From Catellatospora sp. TT07R-123 (GTDB lineage: Bacteria; Actinomycetota; Actinomycetes; Mycobacteriales; Micromonosporaceae): a DNA stretch of 64,000 nt. The position numbers were made by a program, and so were the translations under genes. The notes under the pieces were generated by a model. That model saw nothing but the letters and a program-made list of their open reading frames with translations, was not told where the DNA came from and did not search any database. The stretch lies in the NCBI RefSeq assembly GCF_018327705.1, contig NZ_BNEM01000002.1, positions 682,001-746,000 on the forward strand, given 5' to 3'. Of this stretch, positions 53,081 to 61,856 are shown one piece after another (the stretch's first letter is position 1; every line of letters begins with the position of its first letter).

Positions 53081-54474
53081 GCGCGGTACCGCCGGGCGAC
53101 CAGGACGTAGGTCAGCGCGGCGACGACGGGGCCGGCCAGCCAGGCGAGGTCGGTGCCGCCGAGCGCGGCCGCGACCGGTCCGGTCCAGACGGTGGTGGTG
53201 ACGCAGAGCAGCGCGGCGGCGGTGCCCAGCACCATCGCGGCCAGCCCGGCGAGGTTGACGCCGCCGTCGTACCAGAACGGGCCGCCGCGGGTCTCGTCGT
53301 GCAGGGCGGGGCCGTCGTAGCGGTTGCGCCGCAGCAGGATGTCGGCCACGTAGATCGCCATGGACGGGCCGAGGAAGGTGACGGTGAACTCCAGCACGGT
53401 GCTGAGCGTGTCGAGGAACCGGGCGGCGAACAGCGCGTACGCGGCGATGGCGCCGCCGACGGCCGCGTCGATGAGCACGGTGCGGGCGCGGCTGGCGCGC
53501 ACCCCGAGCGCCTGGAGGCAGAACGCCGAGGAGTAGGCGGTGAGCACGTTGTTGGTGATCGACCCGAGCACGACGACGAGCAGGAACAGCGGGTAGAACC
53601 AGCCGGGGACCAGGGCCGCGACCGCGGTCTGCGGGTCGGACATGTCGATGCGGGTGCCCGCCAGCACGCCGAGGGCCCCGATGAGCACGGCCGGGGTGAG
53701 GCCGCCGAGCGCGGTGTACCACAGGACCCGGCTGCGGGAGGTGTCGCGGGGCAGGTAGCGGGAGTAGTCGGCGCCGGTGCCCCAGGACAGCGGCACCGAG
53801 GCGATGATGGTGAGCCCGACGCCGACGGCGGCGATCAGCGCCGTGCCGTGCAGCGGCGTCTGCGGCTGGTACCCGGTGTCGGCACGGCCGACGACGAACA
53901 CCCCGAGCAGCACGATGAACAGCGCCAGGACACCGGACACGACCGGGCTGACCCGGGCGATGGTGGCGTGGCCGTAGATGCTGAGCGAGAACGTCGCGAC
54001 GGCGACCGCCACCACGATCGCGATCTTCACGGGCAGGGTGGCGGTCAGGCCGAGCTGCTCGGCCAGCGCGAACCCGGCCAGCGAGCCGAGGGCGAGGTTG
54101 ACTCCCTCGTACGCCACCGCGACGAGCCAGCCGACCCCGGCGCTGAGCAGCCGGTTGCCGCGTACGCCGAACATCGCGCGGGTGACCACGACGCTGGGCG
54201 ACCCGGCGGGCGGCCCGCTGACGGCCAGCGCCCCGACGCCCAGCCAGCACAGGTTCCCGGCCACCACGACGGCCAGCGCCTGCCACAGCGACAGCCCGAG
54301 CAGCAGCATCGTGCCGCCGAGGACGAAGTACAGGTAGGTGATGTTGGCCGAGAGCCACACCCAGAACAGTTCGCGGGGGCGGCCGTGCCGCTCGCCGTCG
54401 GGGACGAGGTCGATGCCGCGGGTCTCGACGCGACCGGGCAGGTCGATCGGTGCGGCGTGGTCGGACGTGAGCAT
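53077..54474 (-). CDS. NCS1-family nucleobase/allantoin-type permease
   Basis: 465 residues with about twelve predicted helices. NCS1 transporters of the cytosine/purine/hydantoin group import ring compounds. Helix 1 region ELFWVWLSANITYLYFVLGG has the conserved Trp/Asn; GWLVAVAYEGVNLALGS and the motif SWGTGADYSRYLP are typical. The ATG at 54474 has a GGGGG site at six bases; a GTG four codons upstream is in frame. First gene of the TetR-controlled operon; the neighbours point to a hydantoin-like substrate. Confidence 0.88.
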   Translation of the reverse strand: MLTSDHAAPIDLPGRVETRGIDLVPDGERHGRPRELFWVWLSANITYLYFVLGGTMLLLGLSLWQALAVVVAGNLCWLGVGALAVSGPPAGSPSVVVTRAMFGVRGNRLLSAGVGWLVAVAYEGVNLALGSLAGFALAEQLGLTATLPVKIAIVVAVAVATFSLSIYGHATIARVSPVVSGVLALFIVLLGVFVVGRADTGYQPQTPLHGTALIAAVGVGLTIIASVPLSWGTGADYSRYLPRDTSRSRVLWYTALGGLTPAVLIGALGVLAGTRIDMSDPQTAVAALVPGWFYPLFLLVVVLGSITNNVLTAYSSAFCLQALGVRASRARTVLIDAAVGGAIAAYALFAARFLDTLSTVLEFTVTFLGPSMAIYVADILLRRNRYDGPALHDETRGGPFWYDGGVNLAGLAAMVLGTAAALLCVTTTVWTGPVAAALGGTDLAWLAGPVVAALTYVLVARRYRA

Positions 54475-54503
54475 GGGTGCCCCCACAGCATCAGGTTAGA
54501 CGC

Positions 54504-54525
54504 TTATTGGTCAGGTGACCAATAA
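54504..54525. promoter_or_regulatory. TetR operator between permease operon and tetR
   Basis: Perfect 10-bp dyad TTATTGGTCA (54504-54513) / TGACCAATAA (54516-54525) with a GG centre, 30 bp upstream of the permease ATG and 85 bp upstream of the divergent tetR. Confidence 0.85.
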
Positions 54526-54609
54526 CGGATGTGGTGTAGGGAACATGCTTTCGCGCGACGTGTCAAGAGCCCGGCGACCGGCCGTACGACGGCCGCGTAA
54601 AGTCGCACC

Positions 54610-55233
54610 GTGACCACCCCTCGCGCGAGCCGGCCCGCCCGCATGGACCCGGCCGCCCGGCGCGCCGAGATCATCGGGGCCGCAGCGGAGCTGGCCCGCG
54701 CCGAAGGACTGGAAGCCGTCACCCTGCGCCGGGTCGCACTCCGGCTCGGCGTCGCATCAGGCCTGGTCAACCATTACTTTCCCGCCGCTGACAAGCTGGT
54801 CGCCGAGGCGTTCGGCCAGGTCGTGTCCGCCGACCTCGACACGACGTTCGCCGCCGTCGCCCGGCAGGCCGGTGCCGTCGCCCGGCTGCGGACACTGCTC
54901 ACCTGCTGGGTGGCTCCCGACACCGAGCACGTCGGGCCGCTGTGGCTGGACGCGTGGAGTTTCGCGCGCACCAACGCCCCGCTGCGCGCCGAGGTGAACC
55001 GGCAGATGCTCGACGGCCACGAACGGGTGGTCGACCTGCTGCGCGGCGGGGTCGCCGAGCAGGTCTTCGCCCCGGCCGACCTCGACGCGGTCGCCTGGCG
55101 GCTGCTCACCCTGCTCGACGGGGTGATCGTCCACAGCACGCTGCGGGTCAACGTCGTGCCCACCGATGTCGGCCGCGCGGTGGCCGCCCTGCTGGAACAC
55201 GACCTCGGCCTGCCCGACGGCAGCCTCGGCTGA
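54610..55233 (+). CDS. TetR-family repressor of the NCS1/DUF917/HyuA operon
   Basis: 207 residues. HTH region IIGAAAELARAEGLEAVTLR then RRVALRLGVASGLVNHYFP is canonical; the C-terminal domain resembles the BetI/RutR-like ligand domains. Start GTG; ATG at 54643 possible. It is divergent from the permease operon and a perfect palindrome lies between them, so it very likely represses both. Ligand probably the imported compound or its product. Confidence 0.9.
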   Translation: MTTPRASRPARMDPAARRAEIIGAAAELARAEGLEAVTLRRVALRLGVASGLVNHYFPAADKLVAEAFGQVVSADLDTTFAAVARQAGAVARLRTLLTCWVAPDTEHVGPLWLDAWSFARTNAPLRAEVNRQMLDGHERVVDLLRGGVAEQVFAPADLDAVAWRLLTLLDGVIVHSTLRVNVVPTDVGRAVAALLEHDLGLPDGSLG

Positions 55234-55264
55234 GGCCGGGACCGCCCGCGACGTCCGGCCGCGC

Positions 55265-55873
55265 CTACCCGACGTGCAGGTCGATTCCCGGCCGGGCCCG
55301 TGCGGCCAGCGCCAGCACCAGGTCCCCGGCAGGGGCTTCCACGAGCGGCCCGCGCCCCCACTGCCAGTCGAGGTCGGTGGCACGCAGCAGCAGCCCGGCC
55401 GCGCTGACGCCGAAGTGGCGGCTCGCACCGTCCTCGGCGAGGCCGTCCAGGACGAGGCGGACGGCCCGGTCCTCGGCCGCGCGCGGCAGCCCGGCCGCCG
55501 CGGTGATGTCGAGACTGTGGATGACCGCGTGGCTGAGCGCCCCGGCCGCGCCGCCGCCCGGTGGCGCCCACGCCGCCATCGTGTCGCTGCGCAGGTCGGC
55601 CAGCAGCAGGTCGAACGGCAGGTCGCCGTCGCGGCGCGCCACCTTCTCCGACAGCGTGCCGAAGTCGCCGCCGACCGCGGCCAGCTCCGCCATGAACGCC
55701 GACACGTCGTAGCGGGCGGCCATGGTCATGTGCGCGACGACGTGGCGCAAGGCCCAGCCCTCGCACAGCGACGGCGCGTCGGCCACCGACGCGGGCCCGC
55801 CCGCCAGCACGTCCGCCAGCGCCCGCAGCTGCGGGCCGACGAGCACCTGCATCTGGTCGTACACGATGATCAT
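55265..55873 (-). CDS. Maleylpyruvate-isomerase-family protein (TIGR03086-like)
   Basis: 202 residues. Metal-binding DinB-like helical domain with DAPSLCEGWALRHVVAHM, whose central WxxxxVVAHM helix carries the ligand His, and SHAVIHSLDITAAAG supplying others. Mycothiol-type chemistry is expected from the family. Last gene of the ArsR operon, coupled by an ATGA overlap. GGAAGAG site. Confidence 0.83.
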   Translation of the reverse strand: MIIVYDQMQVLVGPQLRALADVLAGGPASVADAPSLCEGWALRHVVAHMTMAARYDVSAFMAELAAVGGDFGTLSEKVARRDGDLPFDLLLADLRSDTMAAWAPPGGGAAGALSHAVIHSLDITAAAGLPRAAEDRAVRLVLDGLAEDGASRHFGVSAAGLLLRATDLDWQWGRGPLVEAPAGDLVLALAARARPGIDLHVG

Positions 55874-56340
55874 CTCTCTTCCTGTCCGGTGCCGCGAGCG
55901 GCGAGCGCCGCGATGTATACGGCGGCGCGGTCGAGCGCGGTGCCCCAGCCCGCGCGGGCCTGCGGTGTCCGCATCCAGGCGGGCAGGCCGCGCTGGGTGG
56001 TGACGACCTCGGTGGTGCCGTCGCCGAGGTCGGCGAACGTCACCTCGGTGAGCACGCCCGAGTCCCGCTCCCGCCATGACAGGCGGCGCGGTGCGTCGAC
56101 CTCCACGTACACGGCGCGCATGGTGTAGGTCTCGCCGCTGCCGTCGTTGACCATCGTGGTCTCGAAGGCGCCCCCGGGCCGCAGGTCGACCACGATGTTC
56201 TGCCGCGGGGTGCTGGTGCCGTCCGGACCCCAGAACTCGGCGAGGTGCTCGGGCCTGGTCAGGCACGCGAACACCAGGTCCCGTGGGGCGCGGTGGACGT
56301 GGCGGACGGTGAAGTCGCCCTCGGCGGACGGCGCGGTCAC
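55870..56340 (-). CDS. AHSA1/SRPBCC-family protein
   Basis: 156 residues, Bet v1-like helix-grip fold of the AHSA1 group: VHRAPRDLVFACLTRPEHLA, WGPDGTS, then PGGAFETTM and a C-terminal helix GWGTALDRAAVYIAALA. These proteins nearly always follow ArsR genes and bind hydrophobic ligands. Start GTG overlaps the ArsR stop (GTGA). Confidence 0.87.
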   Translation of the reverse strand: MTAPSAEGDFTVRHVHRAPRDLVFACLTRPEHLAEFWGPDGTSTPRQNIVVDLRPGGAFETTMVNDGSGETYTMRAVYVEVDAPRRLSWRERDSGVLTEVTFADLGDGTTEVVTTQRGLPAWMRTPQARAGWGTALDRAAVYIAALAARGTGQEER

Positions 56341-56678
56341 CGGTCGTCCCCGGTCAGGCGGCGCAGGTGCTCGGCGAGGCGGTCGTGCCGCTGGTTCCAC
56401 TCGGCCCGCCTGGCGTCGATCCAGGTCAGCACCTCGACCAGGCGCTCGACCTCAAGGCTGGCCGGACGGGCCTGGGCGACCTGGCGGCGCGTGACGAGCC
56501 CGGCCTCCGCCAGCACCTTGAGGTGGCGCGACACGGCCTGCTGCGTCAGCGCGAACGGCTCGGTCAGCTCCTTGACCGTCGCGTCGCCCTGAGCCAGGCG
56601 CGCGACGATCGCGACCCGGGTCGGGTCGGCCAGCGCCGTGAAGATCCGGGCCAGCGAGTCGGCGGTAGCAGCTTTCAC
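56337..56678 (-). CDS. ArsR-family transcriptional repressor
   Basis: 113 residues from GTG 56678 (VKAATADSLARIFTALADPT). Winged HTH with VKELTEPFALTQQAVSRHLK as recognition helix and wing HGLV-like QAVSRHLKVLAEAGL. No metal-binding cysteines typical of ArsR/CadC, as in the SdpR/AHSA1-linked subgroup. It likely represses its own operon via the palindrome just upstream. Weak ribosome site; a TTG six codons upstream is in frame. Confidence 0.88.
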   Translation of the reverse strand: MKAATADSLARIFTALADPTRVAIVARLAQGDATVKELTEPFALTQQAVSRHLKVLAEAGLVTRRQVAQARPASLEVERLVEVLTWIDARRAEWNQRHDRLAEHLRRLTGDDR

Positions 56679-56691
56679 AACCCGATCGTTG

Positions 56692-56709
56692 CACAACGAA
56701 TTGGTTGTG
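56692..56709 (-). promoter_or_regulatory. ArsR operator
   Basis: Near-perfect palindrome CACAACGAATTGGTTGTG, 14 bp upstream of the arsR start codon; a typical autoregulatory site. Confidence 0.75.
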
Positions 56710-56863
56710 TAAAGTCAGCCGGGCATCCTCCCGCCAGATACGGCGCCCGATCCCGCACCTCCGCCGACGCGTTCGGGCCGGGAGGTTTGGGACCCGGCTG
56801 CCGTGGATATCGACCGGGCGAGCCGGTCGCCGGCCGAACCGAGACCGCAGATATGAGGAAAGA

Positions 56864-57052
56864 ATGCCCGCCCTGTTCTCCCCCGACAGCCTGGTCGTCA
56901 CGACCGCCCTGGAACTGCTCGACACGCACCGGCCGCTGTCCTACGACGACGAGTCCTGCGCGGCCTGCGGGCAGCAGTCACCCTGCGACGCCGCGCTCAA
57001 CGCCCGCCAGATCGAACTGGCCACCGACTTCAGCGTCCGCTACTCCGTCTGA
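56864..57052 (+). CDS. Small Cys-containing protein, 62 residues
   Basis: Begins MPALFSPDSLVVTTALELLD; contains DDESCAACGQQSPCDAAL, three Cys in a CxxC-x5-C arrangement that could bind zinc or form a redox site, and ends DFSVRYSV. GAGGAAAG ribosome site is good. Small actinobacterial proteins of this shape are known but have no assigned role. The 258 bp after it hold no supported gene. Confidence 0.7.
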   Translation: MPALFSPDSLVVTTALELLDTHRPLSYDDESCAACGQQSPCDAALNARQIELATDFSVRYSV

Positions 57053-57310
57053 CCAGCACCTTCGAGTCCGCATTCCGTCGGCTGCTGCCGCAGGTCAGCA
57101 CTGCGGCACATTCGACCTCCTCCGCAGTGACGTCCGCGTCCAGAAGGCTGCGGTCACCCCGGCTTCTGAGCTCGTACAGACGTCCGCGTCCGCTGGAGCC
57201 CGGCCGTGTGGGCGGCTTCTGTCGGCCTCAGGACTCCTGCCGCCACAATCGGACGACGCCGTCGAGGTGCCGGTTAGACTCGCGCATCTCTCCGATGCCG
57301 AGGATCGCCG

Positions 57311-60028
57311 ATGAGTGAGCACCCGGGTGGTTCACCCGCCCAGCGCCCGGACCTCCCGCCGCACGAACCCGGTCCCCAGGAACTCCGGGACATGGCCATC
57401 ACCGGGAAGGCGATCCTCAGCGAGCGCGGCCTGCGCACCGTTCCACCGGCGCTGTTCGACATCCGGCAGCTCGAGCACATCGACCTGCGCGGCAACCGGC
57501 TGACGGCTGTCCCTGCAGAGCTCTTCGCGCTACCAAACCTCAGAACGCTCAGACTCGACCTCAACGACCTCTCGTCCTTGTCTGCCGGGCTGAACCGGGC
57601 ACGCGTCCTCGAGGTCCTCACCCTGTCCCGCAACGAGCTGGAGGAACTCCCTGCGGAGATCGGCGAACTGCAGCGCCTCATCATGCTCGACCTGCGCGAG
57701 AACAGGCTTCGCCACCTGCCGGCGGAAGTCGGCGAGCTGCCCGCACTCAGCCACCTCTTCCTTGAGCAAAACCAGCTGACCAGCCTGCCGGCCCAGCTCG
57801 CCGAGATGGTGCGCCGCAGCATCAGCCTGGAGGTGTCGAACAACCCGTGGGACGACCCGCTGCCCGAACTGTTCGAACGCGGCACGACAGCCGTGGCGGA
57901 CTACCTGGCCAGCCTCGTCGACGGCGAGCCGCTCTACGAGGCGAAACTGATCCTGGTCGGTGAGGGCAACGTCGGCAAGACGAGCCTCGTCGCGGCGCTG
58001 CGCGGCGAACCGTTCGTGCGCGACCGGCCCACCACCCACGGCATCGAGGTCCAGCCGGTCGCCCTCCCCCACCCCGACACCGACGCCCAGATGACGCTGC
58101 GCGTCTGGGACTTCGGCGGCCAGGAGGTGTACCGCGTCACGCACCAGTTCTTCTTCAGCTCCCGGGCGCTGTACGCGGTCGCCTGGAAGCCGCGCGAAGG
58201 CCAGGAGCAGAACGAGGTCGAGGGGTGGCTGCGCCGCATCCGGCTTCGCGTCGGCGCCGGAGCGAAGGCGCTGGTGGTGGCCACCCACGCCAACGAGAGG
58301 GCCGCCGAGCTGGCATACGCCCAGCTGCAGGACGCGCTCCCGGGCCTCGTCGCGGGCCACCACGAGATCGACAGCGTCGACGGTACGGGCGTCGACGCGC
58401 TGCGCCAGGCCATCGCCGACGAGATCGCCCGGCTGCCCCAGATGGGCCAGCTTCTCAGCAGGCGCTGGATCGCCGTCCGCGACGAGATCCTGGCCCTGGC
58501 CGGGACCAGGCCCCAGCTCGACCACGCGGACTTCGCGGCGGTCTGCGCCCGCCACGGGCTGTCGGCCAGCGAGACCGGCACCCTGGCCGACCTGCTCCAC
58601 GACCTCGGGCAGATCATCCACTACGGCGACGACGAAGGCCTGCGCGACATCGTCGTGCTCAACCCCGAATGGCTCACCAAGGCGATCAGCTACGTGCTCG
58701 AGGACCGGGCCACCCGCGAGGGCGGCGGCGTGCTCGACCACCACCGGCTCAGGCAGATCTGGGGCCCGCGCGACGGCGAGGACGGGTACGCCGCCGAGCA
58801 CCACCCGTACTTCCTGCGGCTCATGGAGAAGTTCGACGTCTCCTACCGCCTCACCGACGACCCCGACCGCAGCCTCATCGCACAGCTCGTCTCGCAGAAC
58901 CGGCCCCCGCTGCCGTGGGACGCCGCCACCCCGATCCGGCCCGGTTCCCGGTGCCTGCGGCTGGTGTGCGAGCTGAACGAGCCCGCCCCCGGGCTGATCT
59001 CCTGGCTGACGGTGCGCCACCACGCCGCCTCTGCCGGGCTGCACTGGAGCAACGGCGTGTTCCTGCGCCACCCGATCGCGGCGTACCGCTCCGAGGCGCT
59101 GCTCCAGCTCGACGGCCGCCAGCTGAGACTCCAGGTGCGGGCGCCCTCCCCCGACCTGTTCTTCAACGTCCTGCGCGACAGTGTCGAATACCTGGTCCGC
59201 AGTCGGTGGCCAGGCATGACCTACACGCTGCTCGTCCCCTGCCCGGCCGCCGTCGCCGACGGGACCGCGCTGTGCCCCGGCAGCTTCCCGCTGCCCGGCC
59301 TCATCGGGCTGCGCGAACGCGGCCGGACCACGGTCGACTGCATGGCCTGCTTCGGCCAGCACGACATCGCGCAGCTGCTCACCGGCTTCACCTCGACCGA
59401 CTTCCCCCGCATCAAGGAAGAGCTGCAGCAGCTGCACACCGAGGTGAGCGCCGTCGGCAACTCCGTACGCCGCCTCCTGCGCGCCATCGGGCCGGAGGTC
59501 ACCGACTGCCCACGGCTGTTCACCGTCGAACGCCAGGAACGCTCCTGGCTCCAGCGGCTGAACCCGTTCCACGAACACCACTACCTGACGCTGTGGTGCG
59601 AGCACCCCGGCTCCTGGCACCCGCACACCGCGGCGACCTACGAACTGGCCGAGCCCAAGGCCTGGCTGACCGAAGTCGGCCCGTACGCCCGCGTCGTGGT
59701 CAACGCGCTGCGCATCATCGCACCGGCCGTCGGGACCATCGCCGACCTGGCCGGCGCCGCCGACGTCAAGGCGCCGGTCGAGCAGATGAAGGGCATCCTC
59801 GACTCCTTGCCGCCGTATCCGCGCGACTCCGGCTACCACTGGGGCAGCGGCCTCGGCGCGCTCGAAGGCGGGGCGCTGCGGCGGTTCCGCCAGTTCATGT
59901 TCACCATCGACAGCGACCGGGCCTTCGGTGACCTGCGCCGGGTCATCGACCCGTCCGGCGACTACCTGTGGGTATGCCCGGACCACTACCACGCCTACGA
60001 CCCCGGCCTGCCGGTGCTGCCCCGGTAG
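57311..60028 (+). CDS. Roco-like protein: leucine-rich repeats with Roc GTPase and COR domain
   Basis: 905 residues. Six or so LRRs (about 35-185, LEHIDLRGNRLTAVPAELFA type); Roc GTPase about 205-390 with P-loop GEGNVGKTS (217-225), switch-II DFGGQE (267-272) and ATHANE (324-329) at the base-recognition site; COR-like dimerisation region about 395-600 (WLTKAISYVLEDRATREGGG); a long unassigned C-terminal region with a Cys-rich loop (TVDCMACFGQHD). Bacterial Roco proteins dimerise and are regulated GTPases related to LRRK2; their bacterial roles are mostly unknown. Cytoplasmic, single gene. Confidence 0.87.
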   Translation: MSEHPGGSPAQRPDLPPHEPGPQELRDMAITGKAILSERGLRTVPPALFDIRQLEHIDLRGNRLTAVPAELFALPNLRTLRLDLNDLSSLSAGLNRARVLEVLTLSRNELEELPAEIGELQRLIMLDLRENRLRHLPAEVGELPALSHLFLEQNQLTSLPAQLAEMVRRSISLEVSNNPWDDPLPELFERGTTAVADYLASLVDGEPLYEAKLILVGEGNVGKTSLVAALRGEPFVRDRPTTHGIEVQPVALPHPDTDAQMTLRVWDFGGQEVYRVTHQFFFSSRALYAVAWKPREGQEQNEVEGWLRRIRLRVGAGAKALVVATHANERAAELAYAQLQDALPGLVAGHHEIDSVDGTGVDALRQAIADEIARLPQMGQLLSRRWIAVRDEILALAGTRPQLDHADFAAVCARHGLSASETGTLADLLHDLGQIIHYGDDEGLRDIVVLNPEWLTKAISYVLEDRATREGGGVLDHHRLRQIWGPRDGEDGYAAEHHPYFLRLMEKFDVSYRLTDDPDRSLIAQLVSQNRPPLPWDAATPIRPGSRCLRLVCELNEPAPGLISWLTVRHHAASAGLHWSNGVFLRHPIAAYRSEALLQLDGRQLRLQVRAPSPDLFFNVLRDSVEYLVRSRWPGMTYTLLVPCPAAVADGTALCPGSFPLPGLIGLRERGRTTVDCMACFGQHDIAQLLTGFTSTDFPRIKEELQQLHTEVSAVGNSVRRLLRAIGPEVTDCPRLFTVERQERSWLQRLNPFHEHHYLTLWCEHPGSWHPHTAATYELAEPKAWLTEVGPYARVVVNALRIIAPAVGTIADLAGAADVKAPVEQMKGILDSLPPYPRDSGYHWGSGLGALEGGALRRFRQFMFTIDSDRAFGDLRRVIDPSGDYLWVCPDHYHAYDPGLPVLPR

Positions 60029-60039
60029 GCCGGGGCTGC

Positions 60040-61041
60040 TCAGAGCTCTGGCGGGCGGGTGCGCAGCACGAAGGTCGCCGTAAGCGCCACCCGCTTGTCC
60101 CGGTCGTCGAGCAGACCGGTCAGCGTCGCCCGCGCGAGCGGCCCGGGGACCTCCGCGAGTGCCGCGGTCAGGCGCAGGCGGGCCGGGTCGGCGGCGGTCG
60201 CGAGTTCGGCGGCGATGGCGCGGGCGACGGCCTCCTCCTGGCCGTGACCGGCGGCGAGCACGGCGAGGACCTCGGCGGCCTCGACGTCGTCAGGGCCGTT
60301 CACGACGAGGGCGACCAGCGCCGGGATGGTGTCGGCGGTGCCGCGCCGGCCGCGCGCAAGGGTGCCGCGTGCGCTCACCAGCGGATCGGGATGCCGGTAC
60401 GCGTCGGCGAGGACCGCCACGGCCCGCGGCGAGTCGATCTTCGCCAGGGCCGCCAGGGCCCGGTGCCGCCGCTCGGGGTCGGGCGAGTCGAGGGCCTCGG
60501 CCAGCACCGGGATCGCACCCTCGCCCTTGCGCGCCAGCGCCCACTGCAGCGCCCCGGCGACGTTCGCGTCGGCCTCGTTCAGGGCCGTCTCGGCGAGCAG
60601 GGTCGTGTCCCGCTCGTCCTGCTCGCCGAGCGCCAGCACGAGACGCTGCCGGGCCGACGGGCTGCCGGTGTCGAGCCCGCGCATCAGCCCGATCGTGCGC
60701 AGCACGTCAGACCACGCGGCCGGGTCGCTGGCCCGCACCTGCCCGAGCCGGTGCAGCAGCTCCTGCTCCCGGGCGAGGCGCTCGTGCGTACGCGCGACGA
60801 GCTGCTCCACCATCGACGCCGGGCTGAACGACAGGTCCGCGAGCACGTCGGCTATCTCCTGCAGGCTCAGCCCGAGCGTGCGCAGCCCCTCCACGTGGAA
60901 GAGGCGGCGCACGTCGTCCGGCGAGTACTGCCGGTAGCCGCCGTGGGTGCGCCCGGTGGGCGAGGCGAGCCCGATCCGGTCGTAGTGGCGCAGCATCCGG
61001 GCGCTGATCCCGGACTGCTCGGCGACTTCCCCGATCAGCAT
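60040..61041 (-). CDS. MerR-family regulator with C-terminal HEAT repeats
   Basis: 333 residues. MerR DNA-binding head (residues 1-70: MLIGEVAEQSGISARMLRHY, then the wing RTHGGYRQYSPDDVRRL) and dimerisation helix to about 115. The rest is a series of HEAT/Armadillo-like helices (AIPVLAEALDSPDPERRHRA, AVAVLADAYRHPDPLVSARG) in place of the usual ligand domain. Such a sensor would respond to a protein or peptide partner. It follows the HEAT protein by six bases in one operon under a MerR-type promoter. Confidence 0.9.
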   Translation of the reverse strand: MLIGEVAEQSGISARMLRHYDRIGLASPTGRTHGGYRQYSPDDVRRLFHVEGLRTLGLSLQEIADVLADLSFSPASMVEQLVARTHERLAREQELLHRLGQVRASDPAAWSDVLRTIGLMRGLDTGSPSARQRLVLALGEQDERDTTLLAETALNEADANVAGALQWALARKGEGAIPVLAEALDSPDPERRHRALAALAKIDSPRAVAVLADAYRHPDPLVSARGTLARGRRGTADTIPALVALVVNGPDDVEAAEVLAVLAAGHGQEEAVARAIAAELATAADPARLRLTAALAEVPGPLARATLTGLLDDRDKRVALTATFVLRTRPPEL

Positions 61042-61047
61042 CTGCGT

Positions 61048-61719
61048 TCACCCTTCGACAAGCGGCGCCCCGAGCAGCGCGACGGTCCGCTGCGCGTGTG
61101 CGATCGCGGCATCGAATCCCTCCTCGGGGTCCTGCATGATCCGCTCGGTGGCCATCGCGTGCGCGCGCACGCCCGGGTCGGCGGCGGCCTTCGCCCGTTC
61201 AACGACGGGCAGGGCCGCTTCGCCGAGGACGGCGAAGGCCCGGCTGAGGCTCAGCTGCACGTCGCGGCCACCCCGGTGGAACTGCGTCGACAGCTGCTCG
61301 GCCAGGCCGGCCGCGGACCCTTCGGGCACCAGGCCGGCCGCGGTGCGCCAGGCGGCGCGGGCGACCTCGTCGTCGGGATCGAGCAGCAGCTCCGGGGTGA
61401 TCGCCGGCCAGGCACGCCGTACGCCGATCTTGGAGAGCGTGTGCAGGGCCTGGCTGCGGGCCTGCGGCAGCTCCGACTTCAGTTCGATCAGCAGCCGGTC
61501 GACCGTCGGCTCGGCGTCGTGGCGGGTCAGCGCCCAGGTCAGCATGTCGCGTACGAAGAAGTCGGGCTCCACCGCGCACCGCTGCACCAGCGGCTCGACA
61601 TACGCCGGATCCGGCCGCGTCCCCGCCGTCAGGGCCGCCTGGAGCCGTGCCGAAGGGGCCGCGGCCCCCAACGCGGCCGACAACCGCGAACCCAGCTCAT
61701 TCCCGTCTTCCCGCACCAT
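61048..61719 (-). CDS. HEAT-repeat protein, first gene of the MerR operon
   Basis: 223 residues made of HEAT-like helical pairs (VEPDFFVRDMLTWALTRHDA, ARSQALHTLSKIGVRRAWPA) with no signal or membrane segment. ATG at 61719 chosen because GGAGG sits eight bases before it. Co-transcribed with the MerR-HEAT regulator and probably controlled by it; the two may interact through their repeats. Confidence 0.85.
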   Translation of the reverse strand: MVREDGNELGSRLSAALGAAAPSARLQAALTAGTRPDPAYVEPLVQRCAVEPDFFVRDMLTWALTRHDAEPTVDRLLIELKSELPQARSQALHTLSKIGVRRAWPAITPELLLDPDDEVARAAWRTAAGLVPEGSAAGLAEQLSTQFHRGGRDVQLSLSRAFAVLGEAALPVVERAKAAADPGVRAHAMATERIMQDPEEGFDAAIAHAQRTVALLGAPLVEG

Positions 61720-61739
61720 GCGGATCACCTCCGCCCCCG

Positions 61740-61770
61740 ATTAGAAAGCTTGTCACGATGACAAGGTCAA
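61740..61770 (-). promoter_or_regulatory. MerR-type promoter with 19-bp spacer and dyad
   Basis: On the minus strand TTGACC (-35), 19-bp spacer and TCTAAT (-10). The spacer holds CTTGTCATCGTGACAAG, a perfect 7-bp dyad (61749-61765). Overlong spacers with internal dyads are the signature of MerR activator promoters. Confidence 0.92.
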
Positions 61771-61856
61771 GCCGCGACCCCGGCCCCCGGCCCGACACGG
61801 CGGGGCACGGGCGAGGGGCGGGCTTGGGAACCAGGGCGCAGGCGTACCCTGATCGC

